64,000 bases of DNA from Liolophura sinensis. Lineage: Eukaryota > Mollusca > Polyplacophora > Chitonida > Chitonidae. Both the position numbers and the translations under genes were made by a program. The stretch is from NCBI RefSeq assembly GCF_032854445.1, contig NC_088305.1, positions 20,323,717 through 20,387,716 of the forward strand, given 5' to 3'. How positions within the stretch are numbered: position 1 is the stretch's first letter; each line of letters opens with the position of its first letter. Of the stretch, positions 11,376 to 24,746 are shown piece by piece. The notes under the pieces were generated by a model. That model made no database searches and had not been told where the DNA came from. It was given only the letters and a program-made list of their open reading frames with translations.

Positions 11376-11914
11376 AGGTGGGCTCAGACACAACGATTTT
11401 GCTTTCGATTGTCTGTCAAGCTAGTTGTATGCGATTGTATCGTTGCGTGTGAGCGAAGACTCGAATGCAATGCGTTGCATAAGACAAGTTTCTGGCTGAG
11501 TTGGATGCATTAAGACATGTTCTAATTTTAGTTGAAAACAAAATGGCTTTAACCAATCAAAATGCATTAACTATGAGTCACGTGATGTTTATTTTGCCGT
11601 CTGCCTAGCTGACTGACAAACAAACAACGCAGACCTCATGGTTAACTTCATAATCGAACATGAAACAAATCACAGGAATTTGTGGGACATCCATTCCAGA
11701 GCCTAGATGGACAAGGATTTGAGAAAAGCGTCATCGCTGCTGTCAGTTTCATTTGAAGCCATTTCGTCCGCATTCTGCTACCCGAGACAACCACAGAACC
11801 GATTTGACTAATCGGAAGTAATATCGTTGTGTCTGCGCGAAAAAAATCGAAAGGTAAATTGGACAAAAATCGGACGTAAAAACCGAAAGCAAAATCGCTG
11901 TGTGTGAGCCACAT
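11376..11914. mobile_element. Non-autonomous DNA transposon, PIF/Harbinger-like
   Basis: The 539-bp element has imperfect terminal inverted repeats of about 30 bp. The left end reads AGGTGGGCTCAGACACAACG and the right end, inverted, ATGTGGCTCACACACAGCGA; both continue ATTTTGCTTTCG. The trinucleotide TAA flanks both sides (11373-11375, 11915-11917). A 3-bp TWA target duplication is typical of the PIF/Harbinger superfamily. No transposase frame is present. A short minus-strand frame beginning MASNETDSSDDAFLK sits inside, of unknown meaning. Confidence 0.75.
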
Positions 11915-13522
11915 TAACAGGAACTAGGTTTCAGACATATGATAAAGTAAGTCGTTTTAAAAATGGGCCATCTTTCATCAAAACTTTAATGGACTTGTTG
12001 CAAAACATCCTTTGACGACAATTATAAAGACTGCAGCATAGAGAGCAAACAAAGAGCAGTGAGGACAGTGCGATACATAGCTGGCAAATGGTCCTACATA
12101 ACCGGTAAAATATGTATGGCCTCTGGTCAATTTACCTGTCAGGGTTTTACTCCATTTGTGTAAATGCTGAAACTCTGCAGTGGGTTTTCTTTCTTATCAT
12201 TTTAAACCTACTATTATTCAATTCAGAACCCTGTCCAAATATCAGCAGCCGCAAGTCTGCCATGCAACACTGAACACCTCAGATACAACTGTAAAGCTTC
12301 ACCTGTCTCCTTAACACGTAGATCTGCGGTCGCACTCAATGCAATCAGCCAATCTTTCGCAATTAATCAAATCTCACCTGTCACAGATACATGTAGCTTA
12401 ACAGGGGGACAAGGATGCCCACCTGGGTCGTTACTTTAGCTGCCTGCGTGCATGCACACGGAGCCTGGACACGACCTGTATCTATATATCCTGATCTCGT
12501 AAATCACCACGGAAATCTCGATGTGTCCGAGCCAACTTCCGCTTCAGCTCTGTCAGAACCTAGAAAACAAAGACCTGTCTTTCTCCTCGATATCCAGGAG
12601 GCTATAAGCTCACTCAGTGGGCTATATTTAGAGGCACAATTAAAGACTGGGCGTAAGAGGCAGTTTCACCTTACTTTGTAATCAATAGATTCCCCAATGG
12701 AGTTGGCACTTGGGTTGTTGTGTCCATTTACCTTTGCACTGACACTGCTTCATATTTTGAAGGTGTAAAATCTGTCGAGAGTAGGCAAACAGATTGTGAT
12801 GGGGGCTGAGTGCATGCACAAATCTCAGTGTGCAACACCATCTGGATTAATTGACAATGTAAGTCTTATGCAAGGTACCATGGGGTGGTGGGGGGGTGGG
12901 GGGAGGCTGGGGACGGACTAAGTCAGGAGGAGGGGGAGGAGGAAAGGAAGAGGCTCAGGCAAAACCATAGTGACAAGGCCATATGTCAAGCATTCATACC
13001 TTCCTACCAAACTAGCATCTGGCTGTGTCCAGCTACATAAAAATCTTGGTATTTTCTACGATTTGATCACTTAAAATGCAGTCTTCTTTTCTTTGCCCCC
13101 CCCCCCCCCCCCACTCCCCAAACCTAACATACCTTAATACAAAACTAGCTCTTGGCCATGTAGAGCTGCATAAGTGTATCTTATCCGTATCTTTCTATAA
13201 TTCAGTTAAAATGATCTCTTAATTGTCTTTTTTCCTTCAAATAAAAACCACTGTCTTTCGTGGGCTTGTTTTTTCCCCCCCATTATACCAATTCTTAAAA
13301 GTTCCTTGTACATTCCTCTGAAGGAACTGTAAGAAGAGGGTGCAGAACTAATTCATTAATAATCCCAGGTATTATTTGGATTATCTATTGTTTATCCACA
13401 CATTCCCACATAATCACCATGCTGCCTTCACTGATACACATAAACGTCAGATGTCCTTTTGTAATCTACTTACTGAAATCCAGGAAACAGATTTATTAAT
13501 CGCGACCAAAATGTGCTGATTA

Positions 13523-13642
13523 TTTGATTGGTGCTTACTGCCATACTAAAGCTTTTCCTCTGTATGAGGCCAGTCACTTTTCATGGCGGAAGAAACTTGA
13601 GTGGCAAGGGTAAACCATCGTTAAACGGGCGAACTTGTTGAA
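13523..13642 (-). mobile_element. Diverged SINE fragment
   Basis: tatttgattggtgcttactgccatactaaag and tcatggcggaagaaact correspond loosely to the SINE tail and body found elsewhere. The copy is old and lacks the head. Confidence 0.5.
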
Positions 13643-14196
13643 CTATGACACACCGACATGCGTACTATATTGGCGGACAACAAGCAGTCTTCAACGAATA
13701 TAGACTGCACAACCAAGACATTCATACTTATACTCGTTAATGGGTGCTAAAAATTTAAAGACAAACTATCTTTTAACCTCCATTAGATGCTTTTGATTTT
13801 TCTAAACCATCTGAGACGTATTTTTCCACGGAACTGATGGCTATGCACTGTAATAACACCAGGAAGCAGTCTGAATTTAGCTGCCATAAACACGGCAGAA
13901 CACTAATGTAACCAATTTTCCACCAGGCCCTAGCTCAAACCAGGAGCACTATGCTGTCAACAGCTGTATATACAGGCTAAATTATCTGGCACGACAATGT
14001 TCTCCACCCTGTTTCTCCATTCCTTTACACTCATTTCATTGCAGCGTAAAGCGACTTTTTACAAGAGCTCTGCAATGTCCAGCTCGAAGGCGATATTACC
14101 CTTTCTGCGGGTGATACAGAAATTCAATCTTCCTGTGTTGGCCTGGATATCTGCATGTAAGTTACACTTCCTTGTCATATTACAGAATTTGTTCTA

Positions 14197-14239
14197 CATG
14201 CACCTAGCTGGGGGTACATGCACCTAGCTGGGGGTACAT
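14197..14239. repeat. Short tandem duplication
   Basis: The string tacatgcacctagctggggg occurs twice in direct succession, a 20-bp duplication. Confidence 0.85.
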
Positions 14240-16149
14240 ATGGAAGGCCTGATCCCAAACTTTAAAGGTGACATTGTGGAAGAAACAATCCTGACAATCA
14301 CCTGGATTTGAGAAGTTGAGAAACTTGTTTTATTTACTTGTTAGTTTTAAACCAGCTTTATTACTTTGGGAACCCAAAAGTTTTCCAGAACTAAAATGAC
14401 CCGATTACAACTGCTCTTACACACCTACAATTCCCCCACCTCTAATAAAAAACAATTCATATCGATAAAATAAAACAACACGTTCCTCCTTCCTTTGCTA
14501 GTCACCCGACTCACACTAAACATCAGAGGGTTTTTACAATCACATTACCTGTAACTCTTGTCATGAATCCTGGATCCTAGCTAGCTCAAGCCATAAGGTT
14601 TTGTGCTACGTGTAAGTTTGGTGGCTCAGTTCCCTCATGTACATTTACATATTTAACCAGGCAGTCCAAATTTGTCCTGCTGAATCAATAGGACGAGTGG
14701 AGGGTTAAACAAAGACATCCGTCAACAGCTCTTCATGTTTAGAGTGATCATAGGCTACTCTAAATTCTCACAAATTCGACCAGTTAGGTATATCTTTAGA
14801 AGCGATTTTTCGAAACACACTTCGTATGACTTTCAAGATTAAAATGCATTATTCAGGTACCGGTAGGGACCTATGTATTAACTCCCGTCCAAATCAGGTA
14901 ACATCCTCGAATAATGCTAAAACATGTATTATGTCTATATATATTTACACATTGATTGAGGAGTTAGGTTAAGTTACGTTGTAACACATAACTCCACAGA
15001 TCACTGAACACAAAAGCTATCTCTCAGTCACGATGACAACTCGCTAGAAGAATTATTTGCAGTTTTCCTTCATCATGCATCTCATCTATTATCTTCAAAT
15101 TATTTTTTTACCTTAACTATGCCTTCCATGCAAGTTAAAATAATACAGGCATAACACAGACATTTGAAGAAAAACAAAAAAAAAACAAAAAAAAAAAAAA
15201 CAAAAAACAGATAAGGACATTTGAACAAAATTAAGTGTATTCTATTCTTACTGGGCATACTTACATCTACTGTTTGGTACACAAGCAAGATAACATCACT
15301 TGTAATCACTCCTATTAATTTTTCATTTTACTTTCCCACCAGACAGGACTGAGTGACCCCTTTTAAGCAAGCCATTTTTAACCGGGTAGGTTATGAAATC
15401 AACTCGATTTAAGCCAATTACTAAATGTGTGCGAGTTAGGAAAATTGTAACGACAGAACAAAAGAGCCTCGATCAATAAAGAGAAAAAGGCCTCCATGTT
15501 TATCGCATTACCTTTTACTAGTGGCTGTGTGTGTGGAGGTGGGAGGGCGGGGGGGGGGGGGGGAGGGGGGGGGGTCACAAACATTTGTTGACCAGCAAGA
15601 ATAAAAGCTAGCAAATTTATATCTGCATCTTATCTGCTGGAATTTCCTTTTATTTATGAGACAAAGCCAGTTATCTCAACTGTGTCCCGATCTCTCCCTC
15701 ACTCCCCCCCCCCACCCTCTCTGTGTGCCTGGTAAAACCCTAGTGACCTTTGGTACATGAGGTAGTACATGAGGTACTTCAATAAATCTGGGTTGTGTCA
15801 ACATACTTCTCCCTGCTGCCTTCTTAAGACCTCACTTCCTTCTACCCACTGGATTCCACCAATTCAGCAGGTATCCCCCCTGCTCCTCTCCCCTACCACC
15901 TTCATCATACCTGTGTCCAGTGTTTGCTCAGTTGTTTCATCAAACACCTTCAGCAAATGGCCAGTGGGGAATTGGTTAATCCACACCCTTTACTTCACAG
16001 GGTTAAGGCAAACCCTATCACCCCTCCTAAACACTTGAAGCTTGTTCAACAAAAGAACTGGAGGGCCCTGCACTGGTATCATAGACCTAGTTTGTGCGAG
16101 TTTACCACATACCCTACATGACCACAAATTTTGTCCATCACTAACCTTC

Positions 16150-16330
16150 CCATATTTCTCGACTCTGAGAGTTCTATTGATTTAAAAAAAAAACTGTTTT
16201 GAGGTTTGCTTGGAGCATCGGATGATATTCTACTGGACAGTTACAGCACCATAAATAACAATTAGTCATCTTTACTTGCCTGTAACGATGCTTTTTTTTT
16301 TTGTGGGCAAAATTTTAGGTCATTTAGGGT
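16150..16330 (+). repeat. Dispersed repeat family C, copy 3
   Basis: Diverged match to the copies at 1265 and 8575: tctgagagttctattgattt, a gttttgaggtttgcttgga block and a tgggcaaaattttaggtcat end. Confidence 0.5.
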
Positions 16331-18611
16331 AGGTAACCTGGATCTGCACCCATGACTGTGGATCGCCACATACAATTAGCTGCAGTGAACTTCAAGGTAT
16401 ATACAGACTGAGGTGTAATGATATCCAGATATGACAAAGCAGCTCTATGGTCAATTCTTTAAAACATTCTTTCTTCCTACAAGGGACATAACCTTCATTT
16501 AACAAGTGGCCTTAGTGTAAGATGACATTAATGTTTTTGTGGGATGTGGCAGCTACTGCGAATTAGTGCTTGCTGAATTTTACAGAGGTAAGGATTTATC
16601 ATTTTCTCTGAAACAAATTGTGTCCAATGATGAAGTATATAAATTTAAAAAAAATATTATGCTTGGTGAATCAAATTCTCCAGATGTCGATCAAGATGTA
16701 TTTTCTTAACAGCTGTAAAGGTAGAAAAAAAGAGTCTGATTAAAAGCAAAATTACTCAGACAGCCAGGCAAGCATGTTGGATTCATGTCTCTTGCAGAAA
16801 AACAAATTTCATTTCTGCTTCGCTCTTGCAATTTATACATTACAAAGGGCTATCAAAACCCCAATTCAAAGCTAACTAAACTGCCATGTGACTGCCCTTA
16901 CAAATTTGTAGCTGTTCTGGATGTGGATTTAATTCACTGATGACAGATTGACACTGTCAATCAAAGTGCAATCCTGTGTCATCAGTATCCGTTATCCTCT
17001 GGTAATGTTCACTACCCCACGGGTCTGCAGCTAACACAGCTGACAGTCATCCCAAATCATCCCGTAGTCGCAAGGTTGACGTTGCAGCCAGCCTCAAAGT
17101 TAATAGCTCTTTTTGTCTGCCGACCCCATAAATAACCAGCCCACAGCCAGAGGCTTATGACAACAGACCAGTTTTGAAATTATAGAGCAACGTTAAAAAA
17201 TGTCCTGGGAAATACGCGGCCCAAAAGTGCTAGTTGCCAGTTTCTCAATTTCCCATTCATTACACAGCTAATGAAGATAGATCAAACACAATGATGACAA
17301 ACATGTCAGTTGCTTTGACTCGGAGAGGCCAATGCCCATGTGCAGTTTTAAAACAGGCTTGCATAGTGACAAGCAATTAGCTGGACAAACACAGCTTGTT
17401 GGGAAGTCCGCAGCCCGCGAATCAACTCCCTGGACCTTCGCTCATTAGGCTGCGCAAATACCCCACCAATCCTTCCCCTCACGAAAACGCGTCCGCGTAA
17501 CACCGTGAGACAGCCCTCAAAGGGGTACCGAAACCCCAGTCAATACCGTTGCGTACTCTGTCCATTTCGACACATCGTTCTGGTAAACTTAGTTTCTAAT
17601 TGAAACCAGCCAGCAAACATTCCTTGTGTCCATCGGTCCCTTTCTACCCAAAGGTGCTATGTCTACTTGTAAAGGCCAACGCGCTCTGCAAACTACTGCA
17701 ACCATCTGCCCAAAATTCACAAGCCTGAGAAAATGCGACCATAGTCAAACCAGTCAACAACTGCATTCTTATCATGCCTTGTCTATACAGTTAGCCGACA
17801 AAATCAGTCCTCCAAAAACTTAACGTTTGCCCTTTTGTTACTGATGAGGACTTACTTTCTGCAGATATTTTTGAAGTTTGACAACAATTTTGAGACAGGA
17901 TTCTACTCCAGTTTACATGTTTTTTCATAGGAAGGGTTTTACACTTTACATACAGTTAGCCGACAAAATCATAAAAATCTGATATGTGACAAAATGTAAA
18001 ATCTCACATGATAAGAAAGAGGCAGTGGAAAGCACTGGGACAATTCCTGAAATTCAGTGGTTTCAAAATAGTAATATATAAACATATCACAAGAAATTTC
18101 TACAAGATTTTCAAATCAGAGATCTATTCCAACATCCCCTTGAACAAAAACTTGTATAGATTACCAAATGACTGTTTTCTAACTGTGACAATTGTGAAAG
18201 AAAGGACAAACACTATTTGATGGCAGAGGCGCTTACACAAAATGACTTCAAAAGGCTGTACCCATTTTCTCTAGGACAACACAAGTTCATACTCCAATCC
18301 ACACTACAGTTAAATCTCCCCCCCCCATCCCAGCACACACACATCATAAGCTAGTTTTATGCATTTCACTGTTGTCTAGCACTCTAGTTTTCAGTAAATT
18401 TACTGCTAGAGAAAATCGTAGCCTTAGTGGTGTGCTATTATGCAACTTACTGCCTGTTAACATGTTGATAGAAGAATTTTAGAGTGGAGAAGGAAAAGGT
18501 GGGTGACTTTCAATCAAACCTTCTGGTAGAAAAACAACCGTTTAACATGCAACTAACAAAATCCGTTGAATCTCAGAAACAGAAAAGTTGAAAGAAAAGT
18601 GTGTGACTTAC

Positions 18612-18729
18612 AGTTGCTGTTCCACGGTCTCGTTGCCATAGTTCTGCTCTCGGGGACGCACCTTTAGGGTGATGTTGCAGGCTTGAGTGCTCGCTCCAAA
18701 GTTATCACTGATCAGAATACGCACAAACA
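18612..18729 (-). CDS. PKD1: Polycystin-1-like exon 22 of window: REJ final strand
   Basis: Thirty-eight complete codons lie between acceptor gttcatttcag/TGTTT and donor CAGCAACT/GTAAGT, phase 1 to 2. It reads FVRILISDNFGASTQACNIT, then LKVRPREQN. The V-x-V-x-D-x-x-G-A pattern closes the last Ig-like fold of REJ in the polycystin family. NIT and NET sequons are present. It is flanked by two long introns of about 5.2 kb upstream and 10.2 kb downstream; the upstream length is inflated by the duplicated segment. Confidence 0.92.
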
Positions 18730-19431
18730 CTGAAATGAACCAAGAAGTTGTGTCAATATTGGTTTGGTGTCAGATCTATGGACGGCCTACAGGAGAGATT
18801 TTCCTTCAGCTAGCCTGTCTTTGAAGGCAGAGGGGCTCTGTGAGGGATTAACACTATGCCCTTCCTCCCTGTATAAGTACTCTAGGACCAGTGGTCTACA
18901 GGTGTGCCTTACGGGCTGGCTTGAAACAGTCAGAACAGGCTTTAGGTTCCGCCCACTCCAATACCCCCAATACAGCCCTCTTGGGAGCTCTGCACACAAG
19001 ACACACTGCCACAATTCCCAAATCTATAATTTCCCCGATATTAGATCGTTTCCTTTTCACATCTTGTCCATTAACAAAAAGCTAGGCCGTGTTTGCCTGG
19101 ATACAATGTCCGAGCTCTCTCAAGTTCCACACAATCTGGAAATGGGCCAGGTCGTTCAGTTAAAAGGAACGTTCCATCCTTCAAAACAGGGGAGATAAGA
19201 CATTCTTAAGCCAGTACCTCAAGAGATACTGATACCCTGTTGTGTTTAAATCTCTCGCTACACATCCCAGATAAAATACTTGAGGGAATATTTCCTTTCA
19301 CTTGGCAAACTTAGGAGCGATCTTGGAATATATTGCTTTGGCACTCTCCAAGATCGCTCATTTTACATGAGTAACACTAAGTATCAAATAGCACCACTGA
19401 ACCATGTTAGACATTGTAAAAAATGAAATTC

Positions 19432-19596
19432 TCTCCGGCCATATGTGGGAAGGTCAGTCAGCAACCTGCGGATGGTTGTGGGTTTCGTTTGGGCTCTGCC
19501 CGGTTTCTTCCCACTGCAATGCTGCCCACCGTCGTATAAGTGAAATACTCTTGAGTACGGCGTAAAACACCAATCAAATAATAAATAAAAAATGAA
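19432..19596 (+). mobile_element. SINE fragment, plus orientation
   Basis: It reads ccggccatatgtgggaaggt, the atggttgtgggttt block, gtcgtataagtgaaatactc, and ends aataataaataaaa. One of only two copies in this orientation. The tRNA head is missing. Confidence 0.85.
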
Positions 19597-20974
19597 ACTA
19601 TATCTTCTAACAGTCTTTGTACTGGCTTTGCAATTCTTAATACTACACATTTTCTCAGCGCATCATGTCACATGGGCAAATTTATAAATCAATAGACATA
19701 TATTCATAGTTCATATATTTTGCTGCAACTGTCAAGAAAACAGCGTTAATATCAATATCATAATAGACTTCTGGGAACTCGTCACTCAAACATTACTCCA
19801 ATCGTAAAGCAATCGGACTTCCTGACAGAATTCATGCTCATTCAAGGTCGTTCATCAGATTCAAATAACCCTCCTAAAACACATCTGTCATGAGACCAGA
19901 CTTCCAACGGTTTCACAGGGCTTTTATACACAAAACAGAAGGAAATTAACTGAAGAGTGTATTAAATTCATAGTTGACCTATATTTCGGCTGCTAAGTTT
20001 GGGCCATCATCAGGAATTTCAAATACGTATGGCATGGCATAGACGATGGCACAAACATAGTAGCCAAAATTTAGATGATTCAACTATGGCTTGGAAGTTA
20101 CTTTTTTAAAATTCTTTAAACATTCATTTCATGTGCACATGCATTTACATGTAACAACAAATCTGTTGTCACTTCACCTCATCACATCATTAATGCCATG
20201 TCTATCAAACCCTAACTGAGTGGGGCTTAATTTACAGACATAAAGTGCACGCATGAAGGGGACATTTGTAAACTGAAATATTCCAACTGCATAAAACTGT
20301 CAAAACTGATCTTAGTTTATCCAAGTTAAATAACTTTAAATATGTTTCTGATCTCTGATCAACGAGGAGCTTCAATCTATATGTTGTTCACATGTAGTTG
20401 TATTTCAGAGTGTTAATAAGGACATTTTCCTTTCTCAAAATAAATTCTTCTCCTTATTTTCATTATTGAGAGACGAATATGTAAAAACATACTCTCTCTA
20501 AATTTGATTCCATTCACATCAATCCAAGCAATGGTACTCTCGTTAAGCAACGGTCCATATGTACGCCATGTAGATGTAGTTCATCAGACACGTTGTCAGG
20601 TAGCCATACAAAACATGGCCTTGAATTCTGTGTTTGTCCGTGTAAAATGTGGAAGTAACGTCTGACTTTTTCACACCACCTCCTCAGATGGTTATTTCCA
20701 AACCATTACAGTTTTTATTTAGGCTATAAAGCCATAACATGTCTTGTAGCAAGCCTATAACTCATCTCAAGAAGCTTCTTGCATATTTCATCCTAGTATG
20801 AGTTTCACAGTTCAGGTGATTCTAGCACCACAGAAATGTAAAACTAGTCTTGTTCTTAAACTGTACATGTTCATTAATAGATAGGTTAAATGACACATAT
20901 ATGCCCTTCTTCCACATTGTCAAATGAGATGCTGGACTGTGATCAAAATCATTAGCAATCAAAAACATTGCAAA

Positions 20975-21265
20975 AGCCTCCTAAAAAGCTAAATTATGAT
21001 CAAAATGTTTCCTAAAAAATTGGAACTGCGAATGAAGTCACCAGTCTCCTAAAAAGCTAAGTTGTGATTAAAATCTATGCCTCTTAAAAAATCGAATGGT
21101 AATTAAAATCTTCGGTTTCCTAAAACGATGAATTATGACCAAAATCATCAGTTTCCTCACACATTTGAATTGAGACCAAAATCATCAGTTTCCTCATACA
21201 TTTGAATTGAGACCAAAATCATCAGTTCCCTAAACGCCTGAAATGTGACCAAAATCATCTATCAT
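20975..21265. repeat. Degenerate tandem array, about 36-40 bp units
   Basis: About seven imperfect units share a core of the type gaccaaaatcatcagtttcct. The best two adjacent units share cacatttgaattgagaccaa. Unit length and sequence drift across the array, showing an old tandem expansion. Confidence 0.75.
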
Positions 21266-23955
21266 GCTGATCAACTTGACTTGTGATCACCATATTATCA
21301 TCATCATGATTCTATTCTCGACAGATGCCAAATTTACACACCCTACATGTACATGGACGTGTGCCTTACATTTGTGGTAGAGGTAGCCAATCAAGCGACA
21401 GCCAAGTGACCATTCTCCATGCTTCACAGAATTGAAATAATCCCCAGCTCAGATCTAACCCCTGGCTTACCCAGCTCTTATCTGGCAGCTGTCTGTTCCG
21501 CAAACTTTCACCATTGATTTTTTCTTCCCAAGCGATGGACTAGCCAGCCGTCTCCAGACTCAGTAAGAGGTGTGGAGAGCAAAATAGCCACCGTATACAG
21601 TAAATGAAGCTGGGTGGCAAGCTTCCAATTAATGGGATAAAAACGCTAAAATATCACGAATTAAGAACTAGAAATAACATAAATGAACTTTCACAAACAT
21701 ACTGTGTAAACTCAGAGACTTCATGAAAATCTTTTACCCTGACGGCTCCGTGATCTTCAAAAATAAAAAAAGAAAAGAAACTGACAAAACTGTGATAGAA
21801 ACTAGCCTATATTGTCACCTATATTTGAAATGACTCTACACGGTTTTAGTGAAAATAATGTCCCTTTGCACTGTAGAATGTTTTACTTTTATAAAGGCTA
21901 TGAAATGTATGGGTCAAACAAACTGAACAATGCCAGGAGAAAAACAAGCGCACATCATCAGGTACCCGACAAACACCTAAATCCACACCCAAACTAGCAA
22001 CAACCAGATTTGCCCATGCCATGAGACCCTCTCTCACTGACATAGTCTGCAAAACATCGCTGCTTTAGCCCAAAAGTCAGCAAGTGCAATGCAACTAATA
22101 CAAACAAGAATATCTTTTTGTTTTTTTTGCATGAAATAATCACAGATGGGAAATTAAAAGTTTTGCGCTTTCATTCATCACAACTGACTTTCTTTGTGAC
22201 AGAAAAGTAAGAATGTTCTTATGTAGACAGCTGTTCATTGGACGAAACCTTAAAAATGTGACTGAGTGTCAAACATCTCGCTGAGGGCCTGTTATGTCAT
22301 AATGTACTCAAAAAGCTTGTATGTATGTTGAAGAAGCCATAGTAATGACCAAGGAAACTTCTGACAAACACAGACTTCTGTTTTTCACTTATAGGTGGAG
22401 AAAACATAAAAATGACAAAGTTCAGATGAAAGAGTGCGAAAAGTTATTCCTAAATGTGGTCTTCAATATTTTTTCCCACTTTTCCTTTAATAAGGAGAAA
22501 AAAGACACTTGAAAATAATTTTTGTATGGTGGGTATTTTGGGCCGCCTTTTGGTATTTATATTCATTGTTTAATTATGTCATAAAATGAGGTTGTAACAC
22601 AAGTTTAATAAATATTTTTGCGCTAGAATTTGTTTTTTTTTCAGCTAACAAATGTATTAAACCTCAATTTGGATCACATTTACATTTTTGATATATTCAT
22701 AAATGTTATCATAATTTAGGTTAAATGCATATGTTTCAATATAAACAACAAATTTACATTCAAATAAATTTATTAGACAAGCCTCACATCATTATTAAGA
22801 ACATTATCATGCAACAACGATAAATACCAAAAGTTGGACCCAAATACCCACCATACAAAATTATTTCCAAATACCCTTTTCTCTTGGAAAAAAAATTCCA
22901 AAACCATATTAAAGATCACATTTGCAAATAAGTTTTGACGCTCTTTCATCTGATTTTGGCATCTTTTTGTTATCTTCTCCTTTGAGATTTGGCATTCAAG
23001 TAATTCATTTTGGCATTTGGCATTTTTGCTTGAATATGATTGATTCATCCACTGTATACAGAAACTTTAAATTTTTTGGTGAGCTTTGATTACTTTCTTA
23101 CCACAAAAACTTCAGTGTTGGCACCAAAAGTATTATTTTAAGGCTTTTATTTGCTCAAAGTGTCTTTTTACCTTCCAAACATTAGCTAAAATACAGTGTT
23201 CAAGTCCACATACTAAATCAATGACTGAGAAAGTCAAAGGCTGGCTAACAGGGACATATATTTAAACTTTCTTGAAAGGGATAGAGATTTGATGCTCATT
23301 GGCAGACAGTGAAGAGGCTTGAGCTCCCTTGAATAATTGTACTGTACCAGAAACTCAGACCAGTCTGGCCTATCACCCATACCAACCAATCAGCAACCAC
23401 TGTATTCTTTTAAAACACAGCCTTCAACTCTGTATGTGTGAGTGTAAATAAAGAAAAAACGTCCATGGAAACCCCGGGAAGCTCGACAGTTTGAACTATC
23501 AGAATCAACATGGTCATGCTTTGTCTTTCTTGGAGTTATGACATTACACTCCATTATCACAACACAAAACTCAACAGTACGCCAACCTGTCCAACTAGAT
23601 ACACCGAGCATACTATGAAAAATGCATCTCTTTTATTTCGAATTATCAAAGTTTTTGTATTATGCTAAGCTTACTGACGGATAAACAAGATCTCTGTCGA
23701 ATATGTCAACCAATTCAGCAGGACAGGAACTTTGTAAACTTGAGCAGGCTGACCAGCTGGAGATTTGAACCACCAATTCATTTTTCCCCTGACTTCCCAC
23801 GAAAGACAGTGCTTCTATTCCCATCCTGTTACATTCATCCCCCATTTTCCTAGTATTTCTCAAGACAGACAAGTTGCGATCAGGCAATCCAGCTGGAGAT
23901 TTGAACCAGCGATCTCTGGGTTATATCCCTCCCTGCTACATAAGATTTATCTTAC

Positions 23956-24088
23956 CCTTGTGCTCTGGTCCTTTACCAGCAGGCAGTCTGAACTCCATCT
24001 TTGTGTTCAGTCCTCTGTAGATCAGGTTGTATGGCTCATCTTCCTCCAAGCCTAGCCGATAGCTCACTTCATAAGACAACGGACCATG
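23956..24088 (-). CDS. PKD1: Polycystin-1-like exon 21 of window: REJ (intact copy)
   Basis: This copy keeps the frame: 44 codons plus one base, acceptor ggtttcttacag/CATGG and donor CACAAGG/GTAAGA, phase 0 to 1. It joins the CKEWQDND end of the previous exon to give HGPLSYEVSYRLGLEEDEP, then a strand ending FRLPAGKGPEHK. The P-L-x-Y-x-x-x-x family strand and the L-P-x-G strand match the REJ of polycystin-1. It reads on correctly into VFVRILISDNFGAS in the exon at 18612-18729. Confidence 0.93.
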
Positions 24089-24251
24089 CTGTAAGAAACC
24101 AACACAAGCTGTTCATTTGTTCATTTATTTGATCGGAGTTTTAACAGCATAATCAACGATATTCAACATATACGAAGGTGATCATAATGTTAGCGAAGGA
24201 GTTGGAAAATTGTTGTGAACTCACAAAACATAGACAAAGTTTTGGGAGATT

Positions 24252-24746
24252 GATTTGATTATGCGATTTCATTGGTTAAGGAACGATCAGGCAGATGATC
24301 CACTGAGGATACCTATTAAGTACACTAATAAAACATGATAGCACACTATCTCAGCCTACTGATTTGATTATGCGATTTCATTGGTTAAGGAACGATCAGC
24401 CAGATAATCCACTGAGGATACCTATTAAGTACAATAATAAAACATGATAGCACACTATTTCATCCTACTGATTTGATTATGCGATTTCATTGGTTAAGGA
24501 ACGATCAGCCAGATAATCCACTGAGGATACCTATTAAGTACACTAATAAAACATGATAGCACACTATTTCATCCTACTGATTTGATTATGCGATTTCATT
24601 GGTTAAGGAACAATCAGCCAGATAATCCACTGAGGATACCTATTAAGTACACTAATAAAACATGATAGCACACTATTTCATCCTACTGATTTGATTATGC
24701 GATTTCATTGGTTAAGGAACGATCAGCCAGATAATCCACTGAGGAT
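24252..24746. repeat. 109-bp satellite array, copy A
   Basis: Units start at 24252, 24361, 24470, 24579 and 24688, with period 109. Each begins gatttgattatgcgatttca and contains ggttaaggaacgatcagcca. Units are nearly identical. The array is cut by the assembly gap. Confidence 0.95.

Larger units (their letters stand above)
8414..18611 (-). other. Ten-kilobase intron
   Basis: The flanking exons join in phase, so no coding is needed. It contains repeat family C (8575-8750, 16150-16330), a CTCF-like motif (9591-9603), a plus-strand SINE fragment (9901-10010), a Harbinger-like element (11376-11914), a diverged SINE (13523-13642), a short duplication (14197-14239) and homopolymer runs of C (about 13097) and G (about 15550). 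About 16900-17620 is compositionally more complex and repeat-free, but has no coding signal. Confidence 0.6.
18730..23955 (-). other. Intron with SINE, degenerate tandem repeats and first copy of a duplicated segment
   Basis: It contains a plus-strand SINE fragment (19432-19596), a degenerate array (20975-21265) and, from about 22617, the first copy of a segment repeated after the N gap. A 144-codon plus-strand open frame at 18764-19198 lies against the exon at 18612-18729; I see no domain or splice support for it. Confidence 0.6.
22617..24746. repeat. Duplicated segment, copy A
   Basis: This 2.1-kb stretch repeats at 24947-27008 with a few per cent difference, much of it in short base runs. 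It includes an intact exon (23956-24088), a dispersed-repeat piece (23040-23205), a decayed SINE-like piece (24110-24182) and a 109-bp array that runs into the N gap. Two alleles placed in tandem is the simplest explanation. Confidence 0.88.

Noticed and set aside
18764-19198. A 144-codon plus-strand open frame, with a minus-strand frame opposite
   Set aside because: No domain, no codon pattern and no splice partners; the opposite strand is also open, as expected by chance in a GC-richer patch.
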